The notes beneath the pieces are model-generated. The model was not told the DNA's origin. It saw nothing but the letters and a program-made list of their open reading frames with translations, and did not search any database. From positions 1 to 62,603 of the forward strand of contig NZ_JBMYXF010000015.1 in assembly GCF_049608145.1 (NCBI RefSeq): a DNA stretch of 62,603 nucleotides, read 5' to 3'. The position numbers were made by a program, and so were the translations under genes. This document shows positions 19,304-28,103 of the stretch, piece by piece (positions within the stretch are counted from its first letter, which is position 1; the number at the start of each line of letters is the position of its first letter). The DNA comes from Halocynthiibacter sp049608145 (GTDB lineage Bacteria; Pseudomonadota; Alphaproteobacteria; Rhodobacterales; Rhodobacteraceae).

Positions 19304-19789
19304 TCAATTTTGCGACTTCCGCAATCCAATGGGACGCCCGATCTGTATCGGCCGCTCTACATCGCGATGCAATTCAACCATAGCGGCAATACGCCCCTGT
19401 ATTTCTTCCGGATAAGGCGCAGAACGACGGGTTCCATGATCCACATTGACCAATACCTGTTCCATCACACACACAGGTGAGTCGTCTTTTTCCCGATGCA
19501 TAGATCCTGCAATATGCACGCGCTTGGCATCCCCATCCAACATCAGAAATTTGCAATAGAACCGCTCCCCCTCCAGCAGTTCATCCAGATAATGCACATG
19601 ATTCTGCAGGGCAAAGGGCCCTTGATTATGACGTTCGCTAAACGACGGCCCTGCCCCGATTTCACGATCTAAAAGGTCATCCAGATCGTGATCAAAGGCC
19701 ATCACGTAATAGGCCAGGTTCATATGACCGTTGTAATCGATCCAATCCTCGGGAACCGACCGTACAGGTGATCTGACCCAATCTTTCAT
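19304..19789 (-). CDS. Hotdog-fold acyl-CoA thioesterase (4-hydroxybenzoyl-CoA thioesterase-like)
   Basis: 161 residues from the ATG at 19789, whose ATGA overlaps the stop of the deacetylase gene; GAGG lies 7 bases upstream. A GTG at 19795 is the other option. The single hotdog domain has the typical opening VPEDWIDYNGHMNLAYYVMAFD, where the Asp/Asn-Gly-His-Met turn carries the catalytic acid, and a YLDELLEGERFYCKFLML strand. Related enzymes cleave short polar CoA esters, such as betainyl-CoA in carnitine breakdown, often beside a beta-keto acid cleavage enzyme as here. In this operon it would release the free acid, perhaps 4-aminobutyrate, from the CoA ester made by the cleavage enzyme. Confidence 0.85.
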   Translation of the reverse strand: MKDWVRSPVRSVPEDWIDYNGHMNLAYYVMAFDHDLDDLLDREIGAGPSFSERHNQGPFALQNHVHYLDELLEGERFYCKFLMLDGDAKRVHIAGSMHREKDDSPVCVMEQVLVNVDHGTRRSAPYPEEIQGRIAAMVELHRDVERPIQIGRPIGLRKSQN

Positions 19790-20817
19790 GCGCACGCCTC
19801 TTCAAAACCACTTAGGAAAGAATGCAGATTTTCGCCCAATTCGTCACACAGATATCCACCTTCCTGCACAATCACAGTCGGCAAGTTCAGGCCCGCCAGC
19901 AATTTCGCCATCACAGCAAATCCCGGGGTTGAAACAGACAGGCCGCCAAAGGGGTCGTTTTCATAGGCATCAAGACCCAAGGCGATCACAACCGCACCAG
20001 GGGCAAAGGCTTTGACATCCTCAAGACCAGCCGCCAGGCCTTTCATAAACCCATCATCTGCTGTGCCACGTAGCAGTGGAATGTTCAGATTGTACCCATG
20101 CCCGGCCCCTTCGCCCACTTCATGGGAATGCCCCCAGAAGAACGGATAAAAGCGATCGGGGTCTGCGTGGATAGACAAGGTGAACACATCGCTGCGTTCA
20201 TAGAAAATGCCCTGGGTGCCGTTGCCGTGGTGCAAATCTACGTCAATAATCGCAACCCGATCATGGGTCTTACGCAGATATTGCGCCGCAATCGCACTGT
20301 TATTCAGATAACAGAACCCACCCGCCAGATCACTAAAACAATGATGGCCCGGAGGGCGGCACAGGGCATAAGCCACGTCATCGCCCGCCTCAACCACCTG
20401 TGCCGCCGAGACCGCGCAATTGGCAGACCAGCGCGCAGAGTCCCAAGTATGTTCCCCAATCGGACAAGACATGTCGGCAACGTGAAAGCCTGTCTGCGCA
20501 ATCGCAGAAGTCGGATAGCTGGCCGTGCGGCGATCTGGATGAATGTTTGGGAAAATTTCAGGCGCAGCGGCGGGATTGCGCGACCACCGTTTGTGCACGG
20601 TCGAGAGAAACTTAATATAGGCCGGTGAATGCACCGCCGCCAGGGGCGACAACCCGTGATCTTCCGGCGCGCTCACCTCATGACCACCGGCGGCGACACC
20701 CGCCAAAAGCCGCTCCATACGTTCGGGCTGTTCTGGATTTGGCTGCATGACGCCATCCACCAGATAACCGCTGGGATCGTGCAGGGCCTGATGCGCCTGA
20801 TCAGCAAAAACTTTCAT
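19786..20817 (-). CDS. Histone-deacetylase-family amidohydrolase (acetylpolyamine amidohydrolase type)
   Basis: 343 residues with the full arginase/deacetylase active site. His158-His159 lie in RPPGHHC; the zinc ligands Asp194 and His196 are in DVDLHHGNGTQ and Asp283 in GLDAYENDP; the catalytic Tyr322 is in EGGYLC. The SIHADPDRFYPFFWG loop is typical of the bacterial acetylpolyamine branch rather than true histone deacetylases. It removes acetyl groups from small acetylated amines in the cytoplasm. It starts 2 bp after the cleavage-enzyme gene and overlaps the thioesterase gene by 4 bp, so it belongs to the same pathway. This suggests an N-acetylated amino acid or CoA ester as substrate rather than a polyamine. 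Confidence 0.88.
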   Translation of the reverse strand: MKVFADQAHQALHDPSGYLVDGVMQPNPEQPERMERLLAGVAAGGHEVSAPEDHGLSPLAAVHSPAYIKFLSTVHKRWSRNPAAAPEIFPNIHPDRRTASYPTSAIAQTGFHVADMSCPIGEHTWDSARWSANCAVSAAQVVEAGDDVAYALCRPPGHHCFSDLAGGFCYLNNSAIAAQYLRKTHDRVAIIDVDLHHGNGTQGIFYERSDVFTLSIHADPDRFYPFFWGHSHEVGEGAGHGYNLNIPLLRGTADDGFMKGLAAGLEDVKAFAPGAVVIALGLDAYENDPFGGLSVSTPGFAVMAKLLAGLNLPTVIVQEGGYLCDELGENLHSFLSGFEEACA

Positions 20818-20819
20818 TC

Positions 20820-21749
20820 TTAAAACCCTACCTTATCTGCGCCCTTCAGCTGCAGCATCTCACGCGCCTCATCCGGCGTTGCAATTTCATACCCAAGTTC
20901 TTCCAACACGGTGCGAATCTTGGTCACCTGTTGCGCATTGCTGATGGCCAGTTCCCCGCGACTGATCATCAAGCTGTCTTCCAACCCCACACGCACGTTC
21001 CCGCCCAAAATCACAGACATCGTGCCTAGGGTCATCTGTTGACGTCCCGCCGCCAGAACCGAGAACTCATATTGATCGCCAAGCAGCCGGTCCGCCGTTT
21101 CCTTCATCATCATCAGGCTTTGCGGGCTGGCATCAATGCCCCCCAAAACGCCCATGACAAACTGCAAAAACACCGGCGCTTTGATGCGGTTTTGCTTCAA
21201 ATAAAACGCCACAGATTGAATATGCCCAACGTCGTAGCATTCAAATTCAAACTTCGCCCCGCCCGCGTCGCCCAACATGCCAAACACCGCTTCAATATCC
21301 TGAAACGTATTCTTGAAAACCACGTCGCGGGTGTTCTCAAGAAAGGGTTCTTCCCAATCATGTTTCCAATCCGTGTAACGGTCTTTCATCGGAAACAGGC
21401 CAAAATTAATCGACCCCATGTTCAGCGAACACATTTCCGGCGCAAGCTCAGCAGGCGCGGACAAACGCTGTTCCACGGTCATCTGCGAACTGCCGCCCGT
21501 TGTCAGGTTAATCACCGCGTCGGTCGCGTCTTTGATGCGCGGCAGAAACTGGCGAAACACATTAATGTCGGAACTGGGTTTGCCATTTTCCGGGTCGCGC
21601 GCATGCAGATGCAAAACAGATGCCCCCGCCTCTGCTGCCTCAATCGCAGATGTGGCAATTTCATCAGGGGTAACAGGCAGATAGGGGCTCATGCTCGGGG
21701 TGTGGATAGACCCAGTCACCGCACAGGTCAGGATAATTTTACGTGGCAT
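20820..21749 (-). CDS. Beta-keto acid cleavage enzyme (BKACE, 3-keto-5-aminohexanoate cleavage family)
   Basis: 309 residues, a typical TIM-barrel length for the family. It opens with ILTCAVTGSIHTPSMSPYLP and carries zinc ligands His47 and His49 in HLHARD, with Glu257 in RVGLED as the likely third. These enzymes react a beta-keto acid with acetyl-CoA to give acetoacetate and a shortened acyl-CoA. Family members differ in substrate (3-keto-5-aminohexanoate, dehydrocarnitine, acetamido-keto acids), and the specificity cannot be read by eye. It is packed between the aminotransferase and deacetylase genes with 2-bp gaps. The aminotransferase could supply the beta-keto acid and the thioesterase could hydrolyse the CoA product. 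Confidence 0.9.
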   Translation of the reverse strand: MPRKIILTCAVTGSIHTPSMSPYLPVTPDEIATSAIEAAEAGASVLHLHARDPENGKPSSDINVFRQFLPRIKDATDAVINLTTGGSSQMTVEQRLSAPAELAPEMCSLNMGSINFGLFPMKDRYTDWKHDWEEPFLENTRDVVFKNTFQDIEAVFGMLGDAGGAKFEFECYDVGHIQSVAFYLKQNRIKAPVFLQFVMGVLGGIDASPQSLMMMKETADRLLGDQYEFSVLAAGRQQMTLGTMSVILGGNVRVGLEDSLMISRGELAISNAQQVTKIRTVLEELGYEIATPDEAREMLQLKGADKVGF

Positions 21750-21751
21750 AA

Positions 21752-23122
21752 TCAGGCCTCCAGGCCGCTTTCCCGGGCGAACACACCCAGGCTGTCATCA
21801 AGAATATTCAGAATGTCATTCACCTGGGTTTCCGTGACGATCATCGGAGGGCACACAAGGAAGTGATCCCCATCAATGCCCCCACGGGTCCGTCGTGAAT
21901 AGGTGATCAGATTGCGTTCATAGCAAATTTCAACAAAGCGATCATAGGCGTTCAGATCCTTGGGCAGAGGCTTCATCGTGTCACGATCCGACACCATTTC
22001 AAACGCCGTCAGCAAACCTTTACCGCGCACATCCCCAATGAAAGAATAGCGATCCATCAGGCCCCGCAGGCCAGACATCAGATGATCCCCCATCGCACGG
22101 GTGTTGGCCATCAGATCAAGCCGGTCAATTTCCTTCAGAACGGCAAGCCCAGCAGAACAGGCCAGCGGGTTGCCCGCATAGGTATGCCCATGGGCAAAAC
22201 CACCTGCATCCAGCACGGTTTCAACCATGCTCTCATCTGCAATCATCGCCCCAAGCGGGGCGTAACCGGCGGCAAATCCTTTGGACACAGCGACAAGATC
22301 AGGGCGGATATTCCAATGTTCCGATGCCATGAATGTGCCGGTGCGACCAACGCCCGACATGACTTCATCCATGATCAAGAGCACGCCAAATTCGTCGCAG
22401 ATTTCACGGATGCGGGTGTAATAACTGTCCGGCGCCACAAGCGCGCCCGTCGACGCCCCACCCACAGGTTCCATCGCAAAAGCCAGAACCGTGTCCGGCC
22501 CCTGTGCAATGATTTCATCGCGCAGCATCTCCGCATATTTCAGCCCGCGCTCTTCATCCGACAGATTATCCTGATCCTGATAGCAGGTCGGTGCCGGGAT
22601 CTTTGGCATGTCCTTAAACAGCGGCGAAAACGCATCTTTCAAAGGCCCGTATCCAGTCAGGGCAAGTGCCCCAAGGGTAGAACCGTGATAAGACGGAAAG
22701 CGGGAAATCACCTTCCAGCGGCTGCTTTGCCGGGCCGCAACCGCCCATTGACGCGCAAATTTCACACAGCTTTCAACCGCCTCTGATCCGCCTGACACAA
22801 AGAACACTTTGTTCAGCCCTTCAGGCATGCGTTCTGCAATTTCCGTGGCCAGATCTTCGGCCGCGCTGTTTTCGAAATGCAGACGATAGGCAAAGGTCGC
22901 GCTGTCCATTTGGGCTTTCATCGCCTTCAGAACATTCTGGTTCGAATGGCCAATGTTAGACACCATCGCACCGGATGATCCGTCGATGTAACGTTCGCCA
23001 TTTTTCCCATAGATATAAATGCCTTCGGCACGGTCGACCTCTGGTCTGCGCGCGCGGGACTGATAAAACAGGTTCGATTTCTTCACTTGCGTTCTTTCTG
23101 CAATGCCCGCCAGGGGACTCAT
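21752..23122 (-). CDS. Class III PLP-dependent aminotransferase (omega/beta-amino acid type)
   Basis: 456 residues, fold type I. Asp252 in IMDEVMSGVGRTG pairs with the pyridine nitrogen and Lys281 in VAVSKGFAAGYAP is the Schiff-base lysine; FVSGGSEAVE is the phosphate-binding loop. Subgroup III enzymes transaminate amino groups away from the alpha carbon. As the first gene of an operon with a beta-keto acid cleavage enzyme, it most simply converts a beta-amino acid into the beta-keto acid. N6-acetyl-beta-lysine transaminase is the specific candidate. It is divergent from a LysR gene with a 78-bp gap that must hold both promoters. Confidence 0.85.
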   Translation of the reverse strand: MSPLAGIAERTQVKKSNLFYQSRARRPEVDRAEGIYIYGKNGERYIDGSSGAMVSNIGHSNQNVLKAMKAQMDSATFAYRLHFENSAAEDLATEIAERMPEGLNKVFFVSGGSEAVESCVKFARQWAVAARQSSRWKVISRFPSYHGSTLGALALTGYGPLKDAFSPLFKDMPKIPAPTCYQDQDNLSDEERGLKYAEMLRDEIIAQGPDTVLAFAMEPVGGASTGALVAPDSYYTRIREICDEFGVLLIMDEVMSGVGRTGTFMASEHWNIRPDLVAVSKGFAAGYAPLGAMIADESMVETVLDAGGFAHGHTYAGNPLACSAGLAVLKEIDRLDLMANTRAMGDHLMSGLRGLMDRYSFIGDVRGKGLLTAFEMVSDRDTMKPLPKDLNAYDRFVEICYERNLITYSRRTRGGIDGDHFLVCPPMIVTETQVNDILNILDDSLGVFARESGLEA

Positions 23123-23200
23123 CTGATGTTAAGGGCAGGTTGCGTTTGTTTTCATCATAGCGCAAATAGATATGGTCAATAGAGGGCATAGATCAAATCA
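23123..23200. promoter_or_regulatory. Divergent promoter region, aminotransferase operon / LysR
   Basis: A 78-bp gap between divergent genes. It holds an interrupted inverted repeat TTGCG (23140-23144) and CGCAA (23161-23165), the kind of dyad a LysR protein could bind. The assignment is positional; no footprint-like core can be proven by eye. Confidence 0.4.
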
Positions 23201-24169
23201 ATGACTGATCACACAAACCCGGAAAAGCTGATCCGCGAACTGGATTGGAACCTGCTGCGTACCTTTATGTTCATCATTCAGGAAGGCAGCATCACACTGG
23301 CGGCCAAACGTCTGATGCTGCGTCAGCCGTCGGTCAGCCAGGCCCTGAAACGCCTTGAAACGCGCCTTGAAACTGTGCTGATCGATCGGGGCCCATCCCA
23401 TTTTCGCGTCACCCCCGCGGGACAGATGTTATATCAGGAATGCCTTGATATCTTTGGATCCCTCGCACGCACGATCCAGACCACACAGGGCACAAAAGAT
23501 GTGGTCACCGGCAAGGTAAAGCTTGCCCTTCTCAGCCGGATCGAAAGCCCGTTCTTTGATCAGCTTCTTTCAGATTTTCACCACGAAAACCCCGAAGTCA
23601 GCTTTGATTTAGAAGTCATGTCCAGCAAAGCCGTACAACAGGCGGTGCTGGAAAAATCGGTCAGCCTTGGGATTTGCCTTGTGCACGAACAGCACCCAAT
23701 GCTGCGATATCAGACCCTATACCGGTCGTTTTTTGGGTTTTACTGTGGCCCCGGGCATCCCCTCTTTGGCCAACGTGACCTGACGTTGGATGATCTGGCT
23801 GGGCATTCTTCGATCTCTTTTCGCACAGATCAGCTGTGGGATGCCCTGCGCCCCATCGCACTTTTACGTGCACAACACCGGCTGGATGATCGCGTGATCG
23901 GATACACGTCCCACCTAGGCGAAGCACAACGCATGATCACCGCCGGTCTGGGCTTTGGCCCCCTGCCCCTGCATGTGGCAGAACGCTTTGTGGCCCGTGG
24001 CGAGCTGTGGCGTCTGCCGCCCTACGGACAGGAACTGCCCATTGATATTCACCTGGTGCAGCATAAATCTTCGCGCTTGAACCGCGCGGAAATGGCTTTT
24101 TCTGATATGATTCAGCAACGCCTAGACACAGTCCCCCTGCCCGAACGCACCTATTCCGCCGAGGCCTGA
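23201..24169 (+). CDS. LysR-family transcriptional regulator
   Basis: 322 residues. The N-terminal winged helix-turn-helix (about 10-75: MFIIQEGSITLAAKRLMLRQPSVSQALKRLE) is followed by a periplasmic-binding-like effector domain. Being divergent from the aminotransferase-BKACE-deacetylase-thioesterase operon, it is the prime candidate for its activator, with a pathway intermediate as inducer. The last 19 bp overlap the 3' end of the convergent GlxA-type gene. Confidence 0.88.
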   Translation: MTDHTNPEKLIRELDWNLLRTFMFIIQEGSITLAAKRLMLRQPSVSQALKRLETRLETVLIDRGPSHFRVTPAGQMLYQECLDIFGSLARTIQTTQGTKDVVTGKVKLALLSRIESPFFDQLLSDFHHENPEVSFDLEVMSSKAVQQAVLEKSVSLGICLVHEQHPMLRYQTLYRSFFGFYCGPGHPLFGQRDLTLDDLAGHSSISFRTDQLWDALRPIALLRAQHRLDDRVIGYTSHLGEAQRMITAGLGFGPLPLHVAERFVARGELWRLPPYGQELPIDIHLVQHKSSRLNRAEMAFSDMIQQRLDTVPLPERTYSAEA

Positions 24170-25179
24170 TCTTTCTCGATCCAGCCCTTGCGAAACGCGC
24201 CCGGCGATTGTCCGAACCGCTTGCGAAACCGCTGCGCCAGCTGGGTCGTGCTGTTAAACCCGGTTGCGGCGGCAATTTCAGTGATCGACAGACTGGTTTC
24301 ATTCAACAATGCGTGGGCACGCCCGACGCGCAGATCGATATAGAACTGCACCGGTGATGTACCGACATAGGTCTTAAACAGACGTTCCAACTGCCGTCTC
24401 GAAATCCCAACCGCATCAGCGATAGCCGCAATATCATCAGGATCTTCTAACGTTGCATGCATATGTTGCATCGCATTGATCAGGTGCTGATTGCGACTGC
24501 TTAGCGCGACCGAATACGCCGATTTCTGCACGGCTTTGCGATTGTCTGACCGGAAATGAATACACATATCCGATACAATCACCGCAAGATCCTGACCATG
24601 ATCCCGTTCGATCATTTCCAGCATCATATCCGTCGCCGCATTCCCCCCGCCACAGGTCATCAGCCCGCGATCGATCTCATACAGGTTTCCCGTCGGCACA
24701 AGATCCGAAAAAATTTCACAGAACGCAGGTTGATTTTCCCAGTGCAGCGTGAACTTTCGCCCGTCCAACGCCCCCACTTGGGCCAGGGCAAATGCCCCCG
24801 TACAAACAGACCCTATTGTTGCGCCAAACGCCTTTTGCCGCCGAATCCATCCAAGGGTTTTATCAGAAAAACTGGCCGAAGGTTCGGTCCCTGAACAGAC
24901 AAACGCCAACGCCCCAGATGGCAATTTTTCCAACCCCATATCCGGCACAATCGCAATGCCGTTTGAACATTTCACAGGCGCGCCATCTTCGGTCATCAGA
25001 AACCAGCGGTACAATTCTTTGTTGGTCACCTGATTGGCAACACGCAGGGGTTCCACCGCTGCACTGAAAGCCAGCATCGTCATCTTCGGCAACATCAGAA
25101 AGTAGATGTCTTTCGTCGGTCCGTCATAATCAACGCTGAAACTGGCCGCGCCTTTGGGGATAAAATTGTTTGTTGTCAT
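24151..25179 (-). CDS. GlxA-type regulator (DJ-1/PfpI-like domain plus AraC DNA-binding domain)
   Basis: 342 residues from the ATG at 25179; an ATG at 25203 adds eight residues. An N-terminal class I glutamine-amidotransferase-like domain has the nucleophile-elbow Cys in GSVCTGAFALAQ. A C-terminal AraC/XylS double helix-turn-helix (about 240-335) contains ISRRQLERLF and AAATGFNSTTQLAQRFRKRF. Members of this family control amino-acid, choline and carnitine catabolism in proteobacteria. Its position between the LysR gene and the RpiR gene suggests control of one of the flanking catabolic units, which cannot be decided from the sequence. Confidence 0.88.
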   Translation of the reverse strand: MTTNNFIPKGAASFSVDYDGPTKDIYFLMLPKMTMLAFSAAVEPLRVANQVTNKELYRWFLMTEDGAPVKCSNGIAIVPDMGLEKLPSGALAFVCSGTEPSASFSDKTLGWIRRQKAFGATIGSVCTGAFALAQVGALDGRKFTLHWENQPAFCEIFSDLVPTGNLYEIDRGLMTCGGGNAATDMMLEMIERDHGQDLAVIVSDMCIHFRSDNRKAVQKSAYSVALSSRNQHLINAMQHMHATLEDPDDIAAIADAVGISRRQLERLFKTYVGTSPVQFYIDLRVGRAHALLNETSLSITEIAAATGFNSTTQLAQRFRKRFGQSPGAFRKGWIEKDQASAE

Positions 25180-25253
25180 AGGAACTTCTACCAAAACCCA
25201 CATCCGTTGGCGACCCGGATTTCAATCCTACCCGTCGCGAAAATTTTGCAAAT

Positions 25254-25264
25254 GAGAAATTCTC
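25254..25264. promoter_or_regulatory. Inverted repeat between glxA-like and rpiR-like genes
   Basis: GAGAA-A-TTCTC, a perfect 5-bp dyad with one central base, in the AT-rich gap between the divergent GlxA and RpiR genes. It is a plausible operator for either regulator. Confidence 0.35.
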
Positions 25265-25330
25265 TCAAATTATTGCACAAACGCTAATTCCTGTGTAATT
25301 TGAATAGCAACGGGGGGGACATCAAAGAAT

Positions 25331-26212
25331 ATGGGCGACTATCAAAAGGTCAATGAACACCTGCGGGAAATGCATGCGACACTGCCCCGCGCGTTAAAAG
25401 TCGTTGCCACATATCTTATGGAGCATCCCGGTGATATCGCAACCCTTTCCATGCGTCAGGTCGCAGCAAATGCCGGCGTATCACTGCCCAATTTTTCCCG
25501 TCTGGCCAAACTGTTGGGCTTTGAAACCTACGGTGAACTGCGCGAAATCTATCGCAAACAGGTGCAGCAACATGATGTCAGCTATTATCAGCTGCGCGCC
25601 GAGCACCTGCAAAAGGCCAATATTTCCAACGACAACCACCGTTTCTGGAGCGACCTTCAAAACGCAGTTGGCGAAAATATCACCACGTTGTTTGACAGCA
25701 TGGACGCCGATCTTCTGGCCCAAGCCGCCCGCGTGATTTCAGACAGCAGGCGTGTCTATCTGATTGGCATGCAGGCCTCGCATAGCTTTGCCGGATATCT
25801 AAATTATCTGGGCGGGATGGCCAGTGACAAATTCTGCCTGATCCGGTCCGAAGGCGGGATCTACGCCGATACAATCACCGACATCTGCGCCGATGACGCC
25901 GTGATCGCCGTCAGCCAGCAACCCTGCGCAGATGCAACCATCCGTCTGGGCAAGGTTGCCCATGACCGCAACGCAACAATCATCGCAATCAGCGATAGCC
26001 CAGCATCGCCGCTGGCCATGATCGCAGACCACGTTCTTCTGACGCCCAACCAAAGCCCACTGTTCTTTGAATCCTACGTCAGCGCCACCATTATGATCGA
26101 AGCCCTGATCGGCTTTTACACCCTACAACAAACCCCCGAAGTCATTGAACGGATCGAAAAAATCGAAGCCGACCGGATCCTTCTGGGGGAATACTGGAAA
26201 GACAAGGACTGA
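25331..26212 (+). CDS. MurR/RpiR-family transcriptional regulator
   Basis: 293 residues. The N-terminal helix-turn-helix of the RpiR type (about 1-80: MRQVAANAGVSLPNFSRLAKLLGF) is followed by a SIS domain (about 120-265) with RRVYLIGMQASHSFAGYL and DAVIAVSQQPCADATIRL. SIS domains usually sense phosphorylated sugars, but in this family many regulators of amine or nucleobase catabolism use the same fold. It lies 3 bp before the nitrilase-family gene and is surely co-transcribed with it. It could act as local regulator of that hydrolase. Confidence 0.9.
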   Translation: MGDYQKVNEHLREMHATLPRALKVVATYLMEHPGDIATLSMRQVAANAGVSLPNFSRLAKLLGFETYGELREIYRKQVQQHDVSYYQLRAEHLQKANISNDNHRFWSDLQNAVGENITTLFDSMDADLLAQAARVISDSRRVYLIGMQASHSFAGYLNYLGGMASDKFCLIRSEGGIYADTITDICADDAVIAVSQQPCADATIRLGKVAHDRNATIIAISDSPASPLAMIADHVLLTPNQSPLFFESYVSATIMIEALIGFYTLQQTPEVIERIEKIEADRILLGEYWKDKD

Positions 26213-26215
26213 CAT

Positions 26216-27046
26216 ATGTCATCAACTGATACTCTGACACTGCTGGCCTGTCAGATCGAAATCCCTGCCATGACAACGGCTGCCGAACGGGATGCCCATC
26301 TTGTGACCTCGGCTGCAAAAATACGGGCACAACTGGATACGCAGAACGCGGATCTCGTGGTTCTGCCCGAATTGTCCAGCATCGATTATTCCCGCCCGGC
26401 ATTTGAATGTCTGGATGAAATCGCAGAACCTCTGGACGGTGCATCTTTTCAATGCTGGCGTCAGGTGGCTCAGGATTGTGGTGTCTTTATTTCCTACAGT
26501 TTCGCCCGCCGCGATGCATCCGGCACCTATATCGCCATTGCTGTTGTCGCGCCGGATGGCAGCCTTGTTGGGCACTACGACAAATTGCACATGTGCCAGT
26601 ATGGCGCATCGATGGAAAAAGAATATTTTGACCGTGGCGATCATGTTTTCACGTTCAAGGTCAAAGGCTTCACCCTTGCGCCGATCATCTGCTATGACAT
26701 TCGCATTCCCGAACTCTGCCGCACGCTAACCCTGCAACATAGCGTCGATGTAATCCTGCATTGCGGGGCGTATTATCGTGATGAATCCTTTGCCACCTGG
26801 CATGCGTTCACCACAACCCGCGCACTTGAAAATCAGGTCTTCTTCCTGTCTCTTAATCGTGCAGGCGACACCTGGGGCAATTCAACATTCTGCTGGCCCT
26901 GGATGGATGAAAACATTGCGCCGATCAATTTTGCAGACACCGCCGAAGATTTCCGTTTCATCACCCTGACCCTGGATCGCATGGATCAGGTCCGCGAAGA
27001 TTACACCTTCCTAAAGGATCGTCTGGAAAATTACGAGGCGCTGTAA
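26216..27046 (+). CDS. Carbon-nitrogen hydrolase (nitrilase superfamily)
   Basis: 276 residues, one CN-hydrolase domain with the complete triad: Glu52 in VVLPELSS, Lys123 in HYDKLHMC and Cys159 in IICYDIRIPE. The CYDIRIPE context is typical of amidase or carbamoylase branches rather than true nitrilases, so an aliphatic amide, omega-amide or N-carbamoyl compound is the likely substrate. It follows rpiR directly and ends 10 bp from the convergent tdh gene. The exact substrate cannot be assigned. Confidence 0.87.
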   Translation: MSSTDTLTLLACQIEIPAMTTAAERDAHLVTSAAKIRAQLDTQNADLVVLPELSSIDYSRPAFECLDEIAEPLDGASFQCWRQVAQDCGVFISYSFARRDASGTYIAIAVVAPDGSLVGHYDKLHMCQYGASMEKEYFDRGDHVFTFKVKGFTLAPIICYDIRIPELCRTLTLQHSVDVILHCGAYYRDESFATWHAFTTTRALENQVFFLSLNRAGDTWGNSTFCWPWMDENIAPINFADTAEDFRFITLTLDRMDQVREDYTFLKDRLENYEAL

Positions 27047-27056
27047 AGTTCCCGCC

Positions 27057-28103
27057 TTAGTCCCAGTTCAGCACAACCTTTCCTGACGTGCCCGATTTCA
27101 TCGCGGCAAAGCCCTGTGAAAAATCATCCACCGCAAATTGGTGGGTGATCACACGGCTAACGTCCAAACCGTTCTGCAACATGGCGATCATCTTGTACCA
27201 GGTCTCAAACATCTCGCGCCCGTAAACGCCTTTGATGGTGATCGCCTTGAACACAATATCGGACCAGTTCACCGGCGATTGCCCCGGCGGGATACCCAGC
27301 ATCGCAATCTTGCCCCCCATCACCAGAACATCCACCATCTGATCCAAGGCCACCTGCGCGCCGGACATCTCAAGTCCGACATCAAAACCCTGCGCCATGC
27401 CAAGACTATGCATCACATCACGCAGGTCTTCCTGCATAACATTCACCGCGCGCACCGACCCAACCACATGTTCCGCCAGCGTTAGACGTTCCGGATTGAT
27501 ATCGGTGATCACCACATTTCGCGCCCCCGCATGCCGTGCAACAGCGGCGGCCATAATGCCAATCGGTCCCGCCCCTGTGATCAGAACATCTTCGCCCAAC
27601 AGATCGAAACTCAAGGCCGTATGTACGGCATTCCCCAAAGGATCCAGAATCGCGCCAATGTCATCTGGGATGTCATCCGGCAAGGGAATGACGTTAAAAG
27701 CAGGCAGCTTCAGAAACCCCGCAAACGCCCCCTGCACATCCACGCCGATCCCACGTGTACCTGGATCCAGATGGAATTTACCGGCCCGGTTCTGTCGGCA
27801 ATCACTGCCGGTCAGATGACCTTCGCCTGATACCCGCTGCCCGATTTCCAGCCCACTCACATCCCGGCCCATATCTACGATCACACCGGAAAATTCATGC
27901 CCGGTGATCATCGGCACAGGCACAGTGTCCGCGGCCCATTCATCCCAGTTCCAGATATGAATATCCGTTCCGCAAATTCCAGTTTTGCGGATTTTGATCA
28001 GAACTTCGTCAGGTCCTGGTTCAGGCACAGGGGCCTGCACCATCCACAGGCCTTCGCGCGGATAAGATTTTTCTAAGGCCTTCATCGTATTGGGCAAGGT
28101 CAT
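27057..28103 (-). CDS. tdh: L-threonine 3-dehydrogenase
   Basis: 348 residues, a medium-chain dehydrogenase that oxidises L-threonine to 2-amino-3-ketobutyrate with NAD. The catalytic zinc site is clear: Cys44 in GICGTDIHIWNWDEW and His69-Glu70 in TGHEFSG. The Rossmann motif is GAGPIGIMAA. The structural-zinc loop is unusual: only one of the four cysteines found in the E. coli type is present (GSDCRQNRAGKFHLDPGTRG), so this subfamily probably lacks that zinc. The start overlaps the kbl stop (ATGA), giving the classical kbl-tdh order. Together they convert threonine to glycine and acetyl-CoA. Confidence 0.93.
   Translation of the reverse strand: MTLPNTMKALEKSYPREGLWMVQAPVPEPGPDEVLIKIRKTGICGTDIHIWNWDEWAADTVPVPMITGHEFSGVIVDMGRDVSGLEIGQRVSGEGHLTGSDCRQNRAGKFHLDPGTRGIGVDVQGAFAGFLKLPAFNVIPLPDDIPDDIGAILDPLGNAVHTALSFDLLGEDVLITGAGPIGIMAAAVARHAGARNVVITDINPERLTLAEHVVGSVRAVNVMQEDLRDVMHSLGMAQGFDVGLEMSGAQVALDQMVDVLVMGGKIAMLGIPPGQSPVNWSDIVFKAITIKGVYGREMFETWYKMIAMLQNGLDVSRVITHQFAVDDFSQGFAAMKSGTSGKVVLNWD

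Noticed and set aside
19304..23122. Carnitine degradation operon
   Set aside because: BKACE, thioesterase and a GlxA regulator occur there too, but no carnitine dehydrogenase gene is present, and a deacetylase and aminotransferase have no place in that route.
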